This document shows, one piece after another, positions 1 through 6,322 of a DNA stretch of 12,178 nt. Each line of letters starts with the position of its first letter. The stretch's first letter is position 1. The translations under genes were made by a program, and so were the position numbers. The DNA is from Phycisphaerales bacterium (lineage in GTDB: Bacteria; Planctomycetota; Phycisphaerae; Phycisphaerales; UBA1924). The notes below the pieces were generated by a model that worked only from the letters and a program-made list of their open reading frames with translations, had not been told where the DNA came from and searched no databases. The stretch is taken from assembly GCA_030680655.1 (NCBI GenBank), contig JAUXUZ010000444.1, positions 1 through 12,178 on the forward strand. The letters run 5' to 3'.

Positions 1-1
1 G

Positions 2-1174
2 CAGATCCTGGCGCAGCCGAAGAACGAGATCATGGTCCACTTCCCCGTGAAGATGGACAGCGGCAAGACGCAGCTCTTCAAGGGCTACCGCGTGCAGCAC
101 AACAACGCGCTGGGGCCGTACAAGGGCGGACTCCGATTCCACCACGACGTGCACCTTGACGACGTGAAGAGCCTCGCCTTCCTCATGACCATGAAGTGCT
201 CGCTCGTGGGCGTTCCATACGGCGGCGGAAAGGGCGGCATCAAGGTCAACCCGCGCGACCACAGCAAGGGCGAGATGGAGCGCATCGTGCGCCGCTTCAC
301 CACCGCGATCGCCCACAACATCGGGCCCGATTACGACATCCCCGCGCCCGACGTTGGCTCCAACAGCCAGCACATGGCGTGGATCGCCGACACGTACTCG
401 TTCCTCTCCGAGATCGGCGGAGACAACCCCATCGCCGTGATCACCGGCAAGCCGATCGAGTTCGGCGGCTCGCTCGGCCGCGAGAAAGCGACCGGCCAGG
501 GCGTTGTTGACACGCTCGTCGAGATGCTCCCCGAGTTGAACCTCAAGCCCAGCAAGTGCACGTTCTCCGTGCTCGGCTACGGGAACGTGGGCTCCTGGAG
601 CGGCAAGATCTTCCAGGACAAGGGCGCCAAGATGATCGCCGTCGCCGACCACACCGGCTTCATCGGCAATCCCAAGGGCATCGACGCCTTCGCTCTCGAC
701 GAGCACGTTAAGGCAACCGGCGGTGTAAAGGGCTTCGCCAAGGCGAGCGCGATCAGCAAGGATGAGTTCTACAAGACCAAGGTGGACGTGTTCATCCCGT
801 GCGCTCTGGAGCAGATGATCCAGGAGCCCGAGGCGAAGATGCTCGACTGCAAAGTCATCGCCGAAGGCGCCAACGCCCCCACCACGCCCGCCGGCGAGCG
901 CATCCTGCGCGACCGCGGCATCGAGATCCTCCCCGCCATCCTCTGCAACGCCGGCGGGGTCACCGTCTCGTACTTCGAGTGGGTCCAGAACAAGACCTTC
1001 CAGGCGTGGGACCTGGAGTACGTTGACCGCGAGTTGAACAAGCACATGGTCAAGGCCGCTCAGAAGACGCGCGCCGCGCGCAAGCAGTTTAACTGCGACC
1101 TGCGCACCGCCGCCTACATCGCCGCGCTGCAGCGTCTCCAGCAGGCGTACGAGGTCCGCGGGATCTTCCCGTAA
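2..1174 (+). CDS. gdhA: Glutamate dehydrogenase, 3' portion (Glu/Leu/Phe/Val dehydrogenase family)
   Basis: Catalyses reversible oxidative deamination of glutamate to 2-oxoglutarate and ammonium in the cytoplasm. The reading frame is open from the window edge, so the true start lies upstream; the internal ATG at 32 is not the start, because the preceding codons (QILAQPKNEI) already match the family. In the visible 390 residues, the substrate-site lysines are seen at K41 (GPYKGG), K65 (MTMKCS) and K77 (GGGKGG), and the catalytic Asp is D117 (PAPDVG). Their spacing equals that of K89, K113, K125 and D165 of the clostridial enzyme. The NAD(P) domain follows, with ATGQGV and the Rossmann motif GYGNVG near 192-197. 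All expected catalytic residues are present and the C-terminus looks complete. Cofactor preference cannot be read with confidence. A perfect 12-bp hairpin lies about 110 bases after the stop. Confidence 0.95.
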   Translation, partial: QILAQPKNEIMVHFPVKMDSGKTQLFKGYRVQHNNALGPYKGGLRFHHDVHLDDVKSLAFLMTMKCSLVGVPYGGGKGGIKVNPRDHSKGEMERIVRRFTTAIAHNIGPDYDIPAPDVGSNSQHMAWIADTYSFLSEIGGDNPIAVITGKPIEFGGSLGREKATGQGVVDTLVEMLPELNLKPSKCTFSVLGYGNVGSWSGKIFQDKGAKMIAVADHTGFIGNPKGIDAFALDEHVKATGGVKGFAKASAISKDEFYKTKVDVFIPCALEQMIQEPEAKMLDCKVIAEGANAPTTPAGERILRDRGIEILPAILCNAGGVTVSYFEWVQNKTFQAWDLEYVDRELNKHMVKAAQKTRAARKQFNCDLRTAAYIAALQRLQQAYEVRGIFP

Positions 1175-1182
1175 GAGCCCCG

Positions 1183-1259
1183 GGCGCAAGCACGGGCGCG
1201 AAGCCCAACCGTGATTCGCGGGCCATCCGCAACCGCGACGACCAAAGGCGCAAGCACGG
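1183..1259. repeat. Short direct repeat, 13 bp, two copies
   Basis: The 13-base string ggcgcaagcacgg occurs at 1183-1195 and again at 1247-1259, in the spacer between the glutamate dehydrogenase stop codon and its terminator hairpin. The function is unknown. Two copies this short may be chance or the remains of a local duplication. Confidence 0.5.
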
Positions 1260-1281
1260 ACCGGGCAACCAGTTGACCAAC

Positions 1282-1308
1282 GAACCCCGGGCCCAAGGCC
1301 CGGGGTTC
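1282..1308. terminator. Strong hairpin between convergent genes, probable bidirectional terminator
   Basis: A perfect 12-bp inverted repeat (gaaccccgggcc / ggcccggggttc) with a 3-base loop (1294-1296) sits between the glutamate dehydrogenase gene and the convergent beta-helix gene. On the + strand it is followed by tctcattt, which is T-biased but not a classic U-run. On the minus strand it is followed by a weak GTTGG tract. The stem is very GC-rich. The placement between convergent genes supports a terminator role in either or both directions. Confidence 0.7.
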
Positions 1309-1355
1309 TCATTTGCAGGTGCTGCGGAGTCGTAGCCAGCCGGTAGCCTTCTCGC

Positions 1356-2404
1356 TCAGAACACGTAGTTGGCGTGCGGGCTGTTGGTGGTGGCAATGTT
1401 GCTGGCGTCGACCGTTGGGCCGATCACGTTTCCGGCGATGGCGCTGATGTTGGTCGTGTTGGAAAGCTGATTGCGCACCACAAGTGCCGAGCCCGCCTCG
1501 ATCTGGATGCCGATGGTATTCTGGAAGAGGAAGTTCCCCTCGATCACGATATCGTCGGTCGGCGTGCCGAGCACGTGGACGCCCGTCGCGCCGCGGCTCC
1601 CCTGGCAGTTCTGCACGCGTGTGCTGAGGTCGGCGCTGCTGTTGGCCACCGAGGAGTAGCTCGAAAGGCTGATACCGTCTTGGTTGCGCCGCGCATAGCA
1701 CCCGTCCGCCCGCCCGAGGACCAACATCCCAACGATCGTGTTGTCGACCGCGGTGCAACCAGAGCAGAGGCCCGGCAAGATCGAGATGCCGTTCCCGCTG
1801 TTGTTGTGGGCGGTGCAGTCGAACGCGCTGGTTGCCTGAAGCCCGTCGGAGAGGTTGAACCCGGCGGTACAGCACGATCTCGTTCCCGGCGAGGATACCG
1901 CGTGCTCCATTGGCGAGCGACACAACCGTGTCAACGACCGCGTGATACGTCTGCGAGACGTCGACGCCTGTTCCGCGGAACCCCTTGACCACACCGTTGC
2001 AGACGCGGATCCCCAGACGGAAGCTCAAGACGAGAATTCCGGCACCACTGGAGCCCGCCGCGCTGCGCGGGCCCGCCAGCGTGAAACCACTCAGATCGAG
2101 CGTCACGTAGCCGGCGGCGATGGTGATCGCGTTGGTGTTGAGCGTCGCCAGCGCGAGGCTGGCGGTGAGGTAGTAGTTCCCCGATGCGCTGATGGTGAAC
2201 GGGAGCGAGGTGATCGGTGTGCGCGGCTTGGCAATCCCCTGGTCAGTGCGGGCGATCTTGTCGGCCAGTTCCTGCAGCGTATTGTTCGAGCTGTCCACAG
2301 CGCCCGCGGGCGGGTTGAGCGGGCCACCGCGCGGCGCTCTAGATCGCGGCCATTCCGGCAAGCCCGGCAGCGCCGATGATCATCCGACGGTCGAGTGTGT
2401 CCAT
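1356..2404 (-). pseudogene. Secreted right-handed beta-helix protein, reading frame broken twice
   Basis: The gene reads from ATG at 2404, giving MDTLDRRMIIGAAGLAGMAAI, a Tat-like twin-Arg leader with a hydrophobic stretch. It then meets TAG at 2341-2339. The sense continues in a second frame (GPLNPPAG, then TLQELADKIARTDQGI, TSLPFTISASGNYYL). Near 1855-1870 it moves to a third frame (FNLSDGLQATSAFDC, NNSGNGISIL, DDIVIEGNFLFQNTIGIQ), ending at TGA 1358-1356. The Asn/Gly/Ile-rich repeats are typical of pectin-lyase-fold beta-helix proteins. Both breaks need the same correction: one surplus base, or two missing. No in-frame stop follows the second break at once, so that break is inferred from the sudden change to Arg/Gln/Pro-rich translation in the second frame. 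It is either a decaying gene or a gene with two sequence errors. Its substrate is unknown. It is convergent to glutamate dehydrogenase and downstream of the protease gene. Confidence 0.7.
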
Positions 2405-2405
2405 T

Positions 2406-2420
2406 CGTGCAATGTGCACG
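2406..2420. promoter_or_regulatory. Inverted repeat just upstream of the beta-helix start codon
   Basis: Perfect 6-bp arms cgtgca and tgcacg flank a 3-base centre, directly in front of the minus-strand ATG at 2404. No convincing Shine-Dalgarno sequence is visible there. The repeat could be an operator or an RNA hairpin affecting initiation. The rest of the 2405-2542 spacer shows no clear promoter. Confidence 0.35.
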
Positions 2421-2542
2421 CGCAACGGCTGCCAGCCTACCGATCAACGCATTTGCCCCCGATGCGGTGCCCACGCACTCACAGGAAGCGTCTGGCGGAC
2501 TCGTTTTTGATAATGGATCGCACGCCTCGCCGCGCCGCACGA

Positions 2543-4303
2543 TCACGGGCAGCCGCTGCGGGCGAAGAACGCGTCGATGAACGCGACGAAGTCGTTGTTG
2601 TCGAAGAGGCCGTCGTGCCCCACGATGCCCCCCTGCACACCCAAATCGGCCGCCGCATCCTGCGCGAAGAAGCGGTCGATGAAGACGACGAAATCGTTGT
2701 TGTCGAGCAGACCGTCGTGGCCGAGCAAGCCACCCTGAACGCCGATGTCGGCGGTGCAGCCGGCGAGGGCGTTGAGCGCGGCCATCGCGGCCGAGGCGTT
2801 CACGAGCCCGTAGCCGAAGAGGTTGTCGCGCCCGGTATCGCCCAGGTCGGTGGCGGTCTGCTCCATCGCGGTGCGGATCTGCGCCGCGGTGAACTGACCA
2901 CCGTTGAGACCGGCGAGCAGCGTCGCGACACCGGCGACGTGCGGAGAGGCCATCGAAGTGCCGTTGAGGTTGGCGTACGTGTGCCCGCCGATGGTGTCGA
3001 TCGTTGCGACCACCTCACCGCTGGGGCTCAGGGCTTGCAGCGCATCGCCGTCGCTCTGGGTGATGCCGACGACAGGGATGGTGACGGTGGTGTTGAGCGT
3101 GCCGTTGTACGAGCCGGCGACGTTGTTGGAGATAATGACGCCGATAGCGCCGGCGGCGATGGCGTTGTTCACCTTGTCGATGAAGAGGAGCGTGCCGCGG
3201 CGGATGTGCGCGATTCGCCCTGTCACCCCGCCGATGGCCGTCGGGAAGTCCGCCGGGTTCCCCAGGCCGCAATAGACGACCTCGGCCGTCACGGGCCCGG
3301 GCCCGCTGCCGCTGAGCAGGCTCGCGTCGTGGGCGACGCCCTGCCACGTGGCGGTGCCGCCGCCGACGTACGTCGATGCAACGCCGACGCCCGGGGCGCT
3401 GAGCGAGACGTGAGGACCGAAGTTGGAGAAGCTCGCCCGGGCGTTGCTCGAGTCGACCGCGGCGACCGCGAGCACGGCCGGGTACGCCGCCGGATAAGAC
3501 GGGGCCGACGAGTTGCTGTTCCCGGCCGCGGCCACCACCAGCGTGTTGGTTGCGAGCGCGGCGGCGCACGAATCGGCCATCGCCTGGTCGAAGGAAGGGC
3601 TGCCGAGCGACATGTTGATGACCCGCGCGTTCTGCTGCACGGACCAGTCGATGCCCGCCGCGACCCACGAGCTAAAGCCGCTGCCGCTGTTGCTGAGCAC
3701 CTTGCCCACCAGCAGCGATGCCTGCGGCGCCACGCCGACCACGCCGACCGTGTTGTCGAGCGCGCAGATGGTGCCGGCGGTGTGCGTGCCGTGGCCGTGA
3801 CCGTCTTGAACATCTTCACCGGTGAACGAAATGGTCGCGGTCGGCACAGGGAGGTCGGGGTGGCCGAGGTCGACGCCGGTGTCGAGGTCGGCGACGAGTG
3901 TGCCGCCGCCGCGCGTCGTGGCCCAGACGGCGGGTGCGTTGACGCGCGTGATGCCGTAGGGTGTGCCCTGCACAGTCGCGTGCACGACGAAATCAGGATT
4001 GGCGTAGAGGACGGATGGGTCGGCCTTGTACGCGGCGACGGCGGCCGGCACGCCACCCTCGGCGACGCGCACGCACCGCAGGCCGGGAACCAGTTGCGAG
4101 ATGTAGAGCACCTTCGTCACACCGATCTTCGCGTCGAGCGCGGCGAGGTCCGCGCCTGGCTCGGTGCGCACGAGCACGTTTGCCGGGTGGAACGACGCGG
4201 TGATCGCCGGCTGAGGCTGGATGTCCGCCACCGCCGCACTGCTTGAGAAGAGCACGACCGCCGCAGCGAGAGCGCAGCCCATCGACGAAATCGCGTTACG
4301 CAT
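2543..4303 (-). CDS. Secreted subtilisin-family (S8) serine protease with PA-type insert and tandem dockerin-like C-terminal repeats
   Basis: Predicted exported endoprotease of 586 residues. The order is: a signal peptide (about 1-26, hydrophobic ALAAAVVLF, cleavage near AVA-D); an I9-like propeptide (about 40-110); an S8 catalytic domain with Asp141 (DTG), His171 (HGTH), oxyanion Asn262 (AAAGN) and Ser450 (GTSMASPH); an insert at about 335-435 resembling a protease-associated (PA) domain between Asn262 and Ser450; and two 30-residue repeats at 518-547 and 552-581. All catalytic residues are present, so it should be active. I chose ATG 4303 because GAGGGA lies four bases upstream; ATG 4315 in the same frame is possible. 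The frame stays open to 4957, but that stretch is out of frame with phaR coding sequence and is not believed. A TATGAT-like -10 (4379-4374) lies upstream without a clear -35. Confidence 0.93.
   Translation of the reverse strand: MRNAISSMGCALAAAVVLFSSSAAVADIQPQPAITASFHPANVLVRTEPGADLAALDAKIGVTKVLYISQLVPGLRCVRVAEGGVPAAVAAYKADPSVLYANPDFVVHATVQGTPYGITRVNAPAVWATTRGGGTLVADLDTGVDLGHPDLPVPTATISFTGEDVQDGHGHGTHTAGTICALDNTVGVVGVAPQASLLVGKVLSNSGSGFSSWVAAGIDWSVQQNARVINMSLGSPSFDQAMADSCAAALATNTLVVAAAGNSNSSAPSYPAAYPAVLAVAAVDSSNARASFSNFGPHVSLSAPGVGVASTYVGGGTATWQGVAHDASLLSGSGPGPVTAEVVYCGLGNPADFPTAIGGVTGRIAHIRRGTLLFIDKVNNAIAAGAIGVIISNNVAGSYNGTLNTTVTIPVVGITQSDGDALQALSPSGEVVATIDTIGGHTYANLNGTSMASPHVAGVATLLAGLNGGQFTAAQIRTAMEQTATDLGDTGRDNLFGYGLVNASAAMAALNALAGCTADIGVQGGLLGHDGLLDNNDFVVFIDRFFAQDAAADLGVQGGIVGHDGLFDNNDFVAFIDAFFARSGCP
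2561..2752 (-). repeat. Tandem 30-residue dockerin-like repeat inside the S8 protease gene
   Basis: Copy 1 covers 2663-2752 and copy 2 covers 2561-2650, separated by four codons. Both read AD(I/L)GVQGG, then GHDGL, DNNDFV, FID and FFA, with 24 of 30 residues identical. The DNA sequences are also clearly related. Asp and Asn spacing suggests a calcium-binding loop like a dockerin or EF-hand, with a glycine-rich insertion in place of the usual DxNxDG. Cys516 and Cys585 bracket the pair and could form a disulfide. Confidence 0.8.
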
Positions 4304-4440
4304 CCGTTCCCTCATTTCCCGTTCGGACAGTTCCCCAGGCGACCGCCACGAACATACGTCGCGGCGACGCCGGATCATACGGGAAATCGGCTCAAACAGT
4401 TCCCGAACCCGAAGGAGAAGCCCCACAATGTGTGGCAGGC

Positions 4441-4938
4441 TCAGCGCAAGCCGGGGCCTTTGAGGTTGGCGATCTCGCGCATCATCGCCTCCATGCGGGC
4501 CTGCAGGTCGGCGACGGCGTCGGTGGCCGCCCCGGCGGCGGGTGCTGCGGCCGGCATTGGCCAGCCGAAGCCCGCGGGAGGTGTCCACGACGGTGTGGCT
4601 GGGCCGGCAGCAGTGCCGGGCATGCCGCCCATGCCCTTGATCATCTGCGCGAACCAGCCTGAGGCCATGCCACGGAGCATCTGCTCGCTGGCACGGATCA
4701 TGAGGTGGAGCAGTTCGGGCGGGAAAGCGGCGAACTTCCTTGGGCTGCGTTCGATGAGGGCCTGGGCGAGGACGAGGTTGGTTATGTCGGTGCCGGTCTT
4801 GCTCTCGGTGACCATAACGGTGTGGCCGGCGACGACGAGGTCGTAGAGGTCGTCGTGGGTGATGTGGCGGCTGCGGGTCTGGTCGTAGAGGCGGCGGTTG
4901 GGGTACTTGTTGACCTGGATCAATTGAGGGTCGGGCAT
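4441..4938 (-). CDS. phaR: PHA synthesis regulator PhaR
   Basis: Predicted DNA-binding repressor of PHA granule genes, 165 residues. The N-terminus carries the hallmark of the PHB/PHA accumulation regulator DNA-binding domain: VNKYPNRRLYD, then SRHITHDDLYDLV and ESKTGTDITNLVL (about residues 7-55). A PHB-accumulation domain-like helix pair follows (FPPELLHLMIRASEQML, about 66-82). The C-terminal third is an Ala/Pro/Gly/Met linker and a short coiled-coil-like helix (LQARMEAMMREIANL). I chose ATG 4938 because AGGA lies six bases upstream; ATG 4944 touches that AGGA directly and is less likely. It is divergent from the phasin gene across a 233-base region with TGC-N4-GCA palindromes. In known systems PhaR represses phasin and often itself, and is released by binding nascent PHA; the same role here is inferred. 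Confidence 0.9.
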   Translation of the reverse strand: MPDPQLIQVNKYPNRRLYDQTRSRHITHDDLYDLVVAGHTVMVTESKTGTDITNLVLAQALIERSPRKFAAFPPELLHLMIRASEQMLRGMASGWFAQMIKGMGGMPGTAAGPATPSWTPPAGFGWPMPAAAPAAGAATDAVADLQARMEAMMREIANLKGPGLR

Positions 4939-4967
4939 GTTCATTCCTGTGGGGCACCCAAAGCTAG

Positions 4968-4977
4968 TGCAATTGCA
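4968..4977. promoter_or_regulatory. phaR: Candidate PhaR operator 1 (TGC-AATT-GCA)
   Basis: A perfect 10-bp palindrome, tgcaattgca, lies about 30 bases upstream of the phaR start, flanked by direct gctag pentamers (4963-4967, 4983-4987). The TGC-N4-GCA core resembles the TGC-rich sites reported for proteobacterial PhaR (CTGC-N3/4-GCAG). A site this close to phaR suits autorepression. Confidence 0.5.
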
Positions 4978-5030
4978 GCAATGCTAGTCCATCTGGCTGC
5001 TCATTGATCGGTAAAAACCCTGCAGCAGAC

Positions 5031-5042
5031 GCGAAATTTCGC
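5031..5042. promoter_or_regulatory. Perfect 12-bp palindrome GCGAAATTTCGC in the control region
   Basis: This palindrome lies between the two TGC-N4-GCA sites and differs from them in core sequence. It could bind a second regulator or be incidental. There is no further evidence. Confidence 0.35.
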
Positions 5043-5065
5043 CAGGAATGCAGAATTTGCGACAT

Positions 5066-5081
5066 TTGTGCGATTGCACAA
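5066..5081. promoter_or_regulatory. phaR: Candidate PhaR operator 2 (TTGTGC-GATT-GCACAA)
   Basis: Perfect 6-bp arms surround a 4-base centre. The repeat ends seven bases upstream of the phasin -35 box. Its TGC-N4-GCA core matches operator 1, and the centres are 101 bp apart. The position next to the promoter is what a repressor of the phasin gene would need. Confidence 0.55.
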
Positions 5082-5088
5082 TTCTATC

Positions 5089-5116
5089 TTGACGATGCAC
5101 TAAGCACGGATATACT
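5089..5116 (+). promoter_or_regulatory. Sigma-70-type promoter of the phasin gene
   Basis: TTGACG (5089-5094) and TATACT (5111-5116) are separated by 16 bases and lie 56 bases before the start codon. Each box differs from consensus at one position, which is striking in such GC-rich DNA. A TGCAC lies between the boxes and may extend the repressor-binding region. Confidence 0.7.
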
Positions 5117-5171
5117 TCCCCCATCAGCCGCGACGCTGCGGCACCCACCGAACACCCCGAAAGGAACGACC

Positions 5172-5696
5172 ATGAACGCCACCGCCACCAAGCCCAACAA
5201 CAACGGCGCCACCACCAACACCACCGCGGCCGCACAGGCCTGCTGCCAGACCGCGACCGACACGGTCAAGACCAACATGGAGGCCGGCCAGAAGATGTTC
5301 AACACCTTCGCCGAGACCTTCACTAAGGGCTTCAACATGAACACGATGAACACCCCCATGGCCACGATGCCGGCCATGTTCGAGAAGATGACCAAGGTCA
5401 TGCACGGCATGGTCGAGGCCAACGCCAAGCTCGTCACAGAGATGAACACCATCGCCGTCGAGTCGATGAAGGCCAACGCCCGCACGATGGAGCGGACCGG
5501 CGAGATGATGGTCGGCCAGATGACCGGCAAGACGACCAAGCCCGTCATGGAGACCGCCCGCGAGGTCTACGACGAGGCCACCGCCTTCAACACCAAAAAC
5601 GTTGAGCGCATGACCAAGCTCAGCACCGAGCACGCCCAGCGCGTCACCGCGATCATGGACGAGAACATGGTCTGCAAGACCGGCTGCAGCAACTGA
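5172..5696 (+). CDS. Phasin-like PHA granule-associated protein
   Basis: A 174-residue, mostly helical protein expected to coat PHA granules. The start at ATG 5172 follows AAAGGA with a 6-base spacing; the frame is open further upstream, but that part covers the promoter. Residues 1-25 are an Asn/Thr/Ala-rich, low-complexity tail. Residues about 27-165 form amphipathic helices (for example KMFNTFAETFTKGFN, MFEKMTKVMHGMVEANAKLV, EVYDEATAFNTKNVERM), as in phasins. Met is unusually frequent, 21 of 174 residues. Cysteines sit at C24, C25, C168 and C172 (a C-x3-C pair near the end), which is odd for a cytosolic granule coat. The call rests on helix pattern, size and the position between phaR and phaEC, not on a strong sequence signature. 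A perfect intrinsic terminator follows, so the gene is mainly monocistronic, as expected for an abundant protein. Confidence 0.75.
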   Translation: MNATATKPNNNGATTNTTAAAQACCQTATDTVKTNMEAGQKMFNTFAETFTKGFNMNTMNTPMATMPAMFEKMTKVMHGMVEANAKLVTEMNTIAVESMKANARTMERTGEMMVGQMTGKTTKPVMETAREVYDEATAFNTKNVERMTKLSTEHAQRVTAIMDENMVCKTGCSN

Positions 5697-5714
5697 TATT
5701 CAAGGCTTTTCCAG

Positions 5715-5749
5715 CGGCCGCAGGGGCTCACGCCCCTGCGGCCGTTTTT
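5715..5749 (+). terminator. Rho-independent terminator after the phasin gene
   Basis: A perfect 13-bp stem (cggccgcaggggc / gcccctgcggccg) with a 4-base loop tcac is followed directly by TTTTT at 5745-5749. It lies 18 bases after the phasin stop codon. It should separate phasin expression from phaEC; partial read-through may feed the synthase genes, since no clear promoter is seen in 5750-5792. Confidence 0.92.
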
Positions 5750-5792
5750 GCGTTCTGCGATCTGACGAGGCAGCGAGCACGGAGACCCGCCC

Positions 5793-6314
5793 ATGGCCGA
5801 GCAATCAACAAGCACCACCCCGCCCGCCGTTGACCCGATCACCGCCTTCTGGCGTGACATGTGGGCGCGGTCGTCCGCCGCTGGCGTCGGTCCGATGCCG
5901 GGCATGCCCGGAATGCCCGGCATGGGCGATCCGGCGGCATTTGCCTCGCCCGAGGCGCTCAAGCGGATGCAGTCAGCGTTCTACGACGCGATGGCGCAGT
6001 ACGCCGAGCAGTACATGCGCACGCCGCAGTTCCTGGAGTCGATGAAGAAGTCCATGGACCAGGCGATGCAGCTCCGCCAGCAGATGGACGGCTTCCTCAA
6101 GTCGAACATGGCGACCGCGTTCGAGTCGGCCACGGGCGGCTCCAACGCCGAGATCCTCGGCGCGATCCGCCAGTCGTCTGCGCAGCTCCAGGCCCAGATC
6201 GCCAAGATCGACCAGCGCGTCAATGAGCTGGAGGCGGCCGTCACCGGCAAGCCCAAGGCTGCGAAGCCCGCCCCCGCCCCCCCCGCCGCCACGAAGAAGA
6301 ACGCCAAGCGCTAA
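5793..6314 (+). CDS. phaE: Class III PHA synthase subunit PhaE
   Basis: Predicted non-catalytic partner of PhaC, 173 residues, needed for an active two-subunit PHA synthase on granules. The sequence has an N-terminal aromatic helix (DPITAFWRDMWA), a Gly-Met-Pro repeat (about 33-44), then helices YDAMAQYAEQYMRTPQFLESM and MDQAMQLRQQMDGFL. A coiled-coil-like segment, SAQLQAQIAKIDQRVNELEA, precedes a Lys/Ala/Pro tail. The last helices resemble the C-terminal region of known PhaE proteins. It is much shorter than the Allochromatium PhaE (about 350 residues), so the N-terminal part of that protein is largely missing. GGAG at 5781-5784 sits eight bases before the ATG. The stop codon TAA overlaps the phaC Shine-Dalgarno sequence, indicating an operon and likely translational coupling. 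The assignment depends partly on the adjacent phaC. Confidence 0.8.
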   Translation: MAEQSTSTTPPAVDPITAFWRDMWARSSAAGVGPMPGMPGMPGMGDPAAFASPEALKRMQSAFYDAMAQYAEQYMRTPQFLESMKKSMDQAMQLRQQMDGFLKSNMATAFESATGGSNAEILGAIRQSSAQLQAQIAKIDQRVNELEAAVTGKPKAAKPAPAPPAATKKNAKR

Positions 6315-6322
6315 GGAACGCC

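Larger units (their letters stand above)
4939..5171. promoter_or_regulatory. Divergent phaR/phasin control region
   Basis: This 233-base spacer is much more AT-rich than the flanking genes and is full of TGC/GCA triplets. It contains three palindromes (4968-4977, 5031-5042, 5066-5081) and a good promoter facing the phasin gene. I see no equally convincing promoter for phaR on the minus strand. The layout fits PhaR autoregulation plus phasin repression. Confidence 0.7.

Noticed and set aside
1855..1870. Programmed ribosomal frameshift in the beta-helix gene
   Set aside because: No slippery heptamer is apparent at the junction, and the upstream break contains a stop codon needing a separate shift. 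Mutation or sequence error is simpler.
2192..4246. A very long open frame on the + strand opposite the S8 protease gene
   Set aside because: The translation is Arg/Asp/Gly/Val-rich low-complexity sequence with no domain motifs, typical of the antisense of a high-GC gene. The minus strand has a complete protease with all catalytic residues.
4304..4957. N-terminal extension of the S8 protease up to 4957
   Set aside because: The extension overlaps phaR on the same strand in another frame, reads as Arg/His/Pro-rich nonsense, and would place the signal peptide in the middle of the protein.
5895..5923. Intragenic terminator in phaE
   Set aside because: The hairpin has no T-run after it and is explained by the codons of a Gly-Met-Pro repeat.
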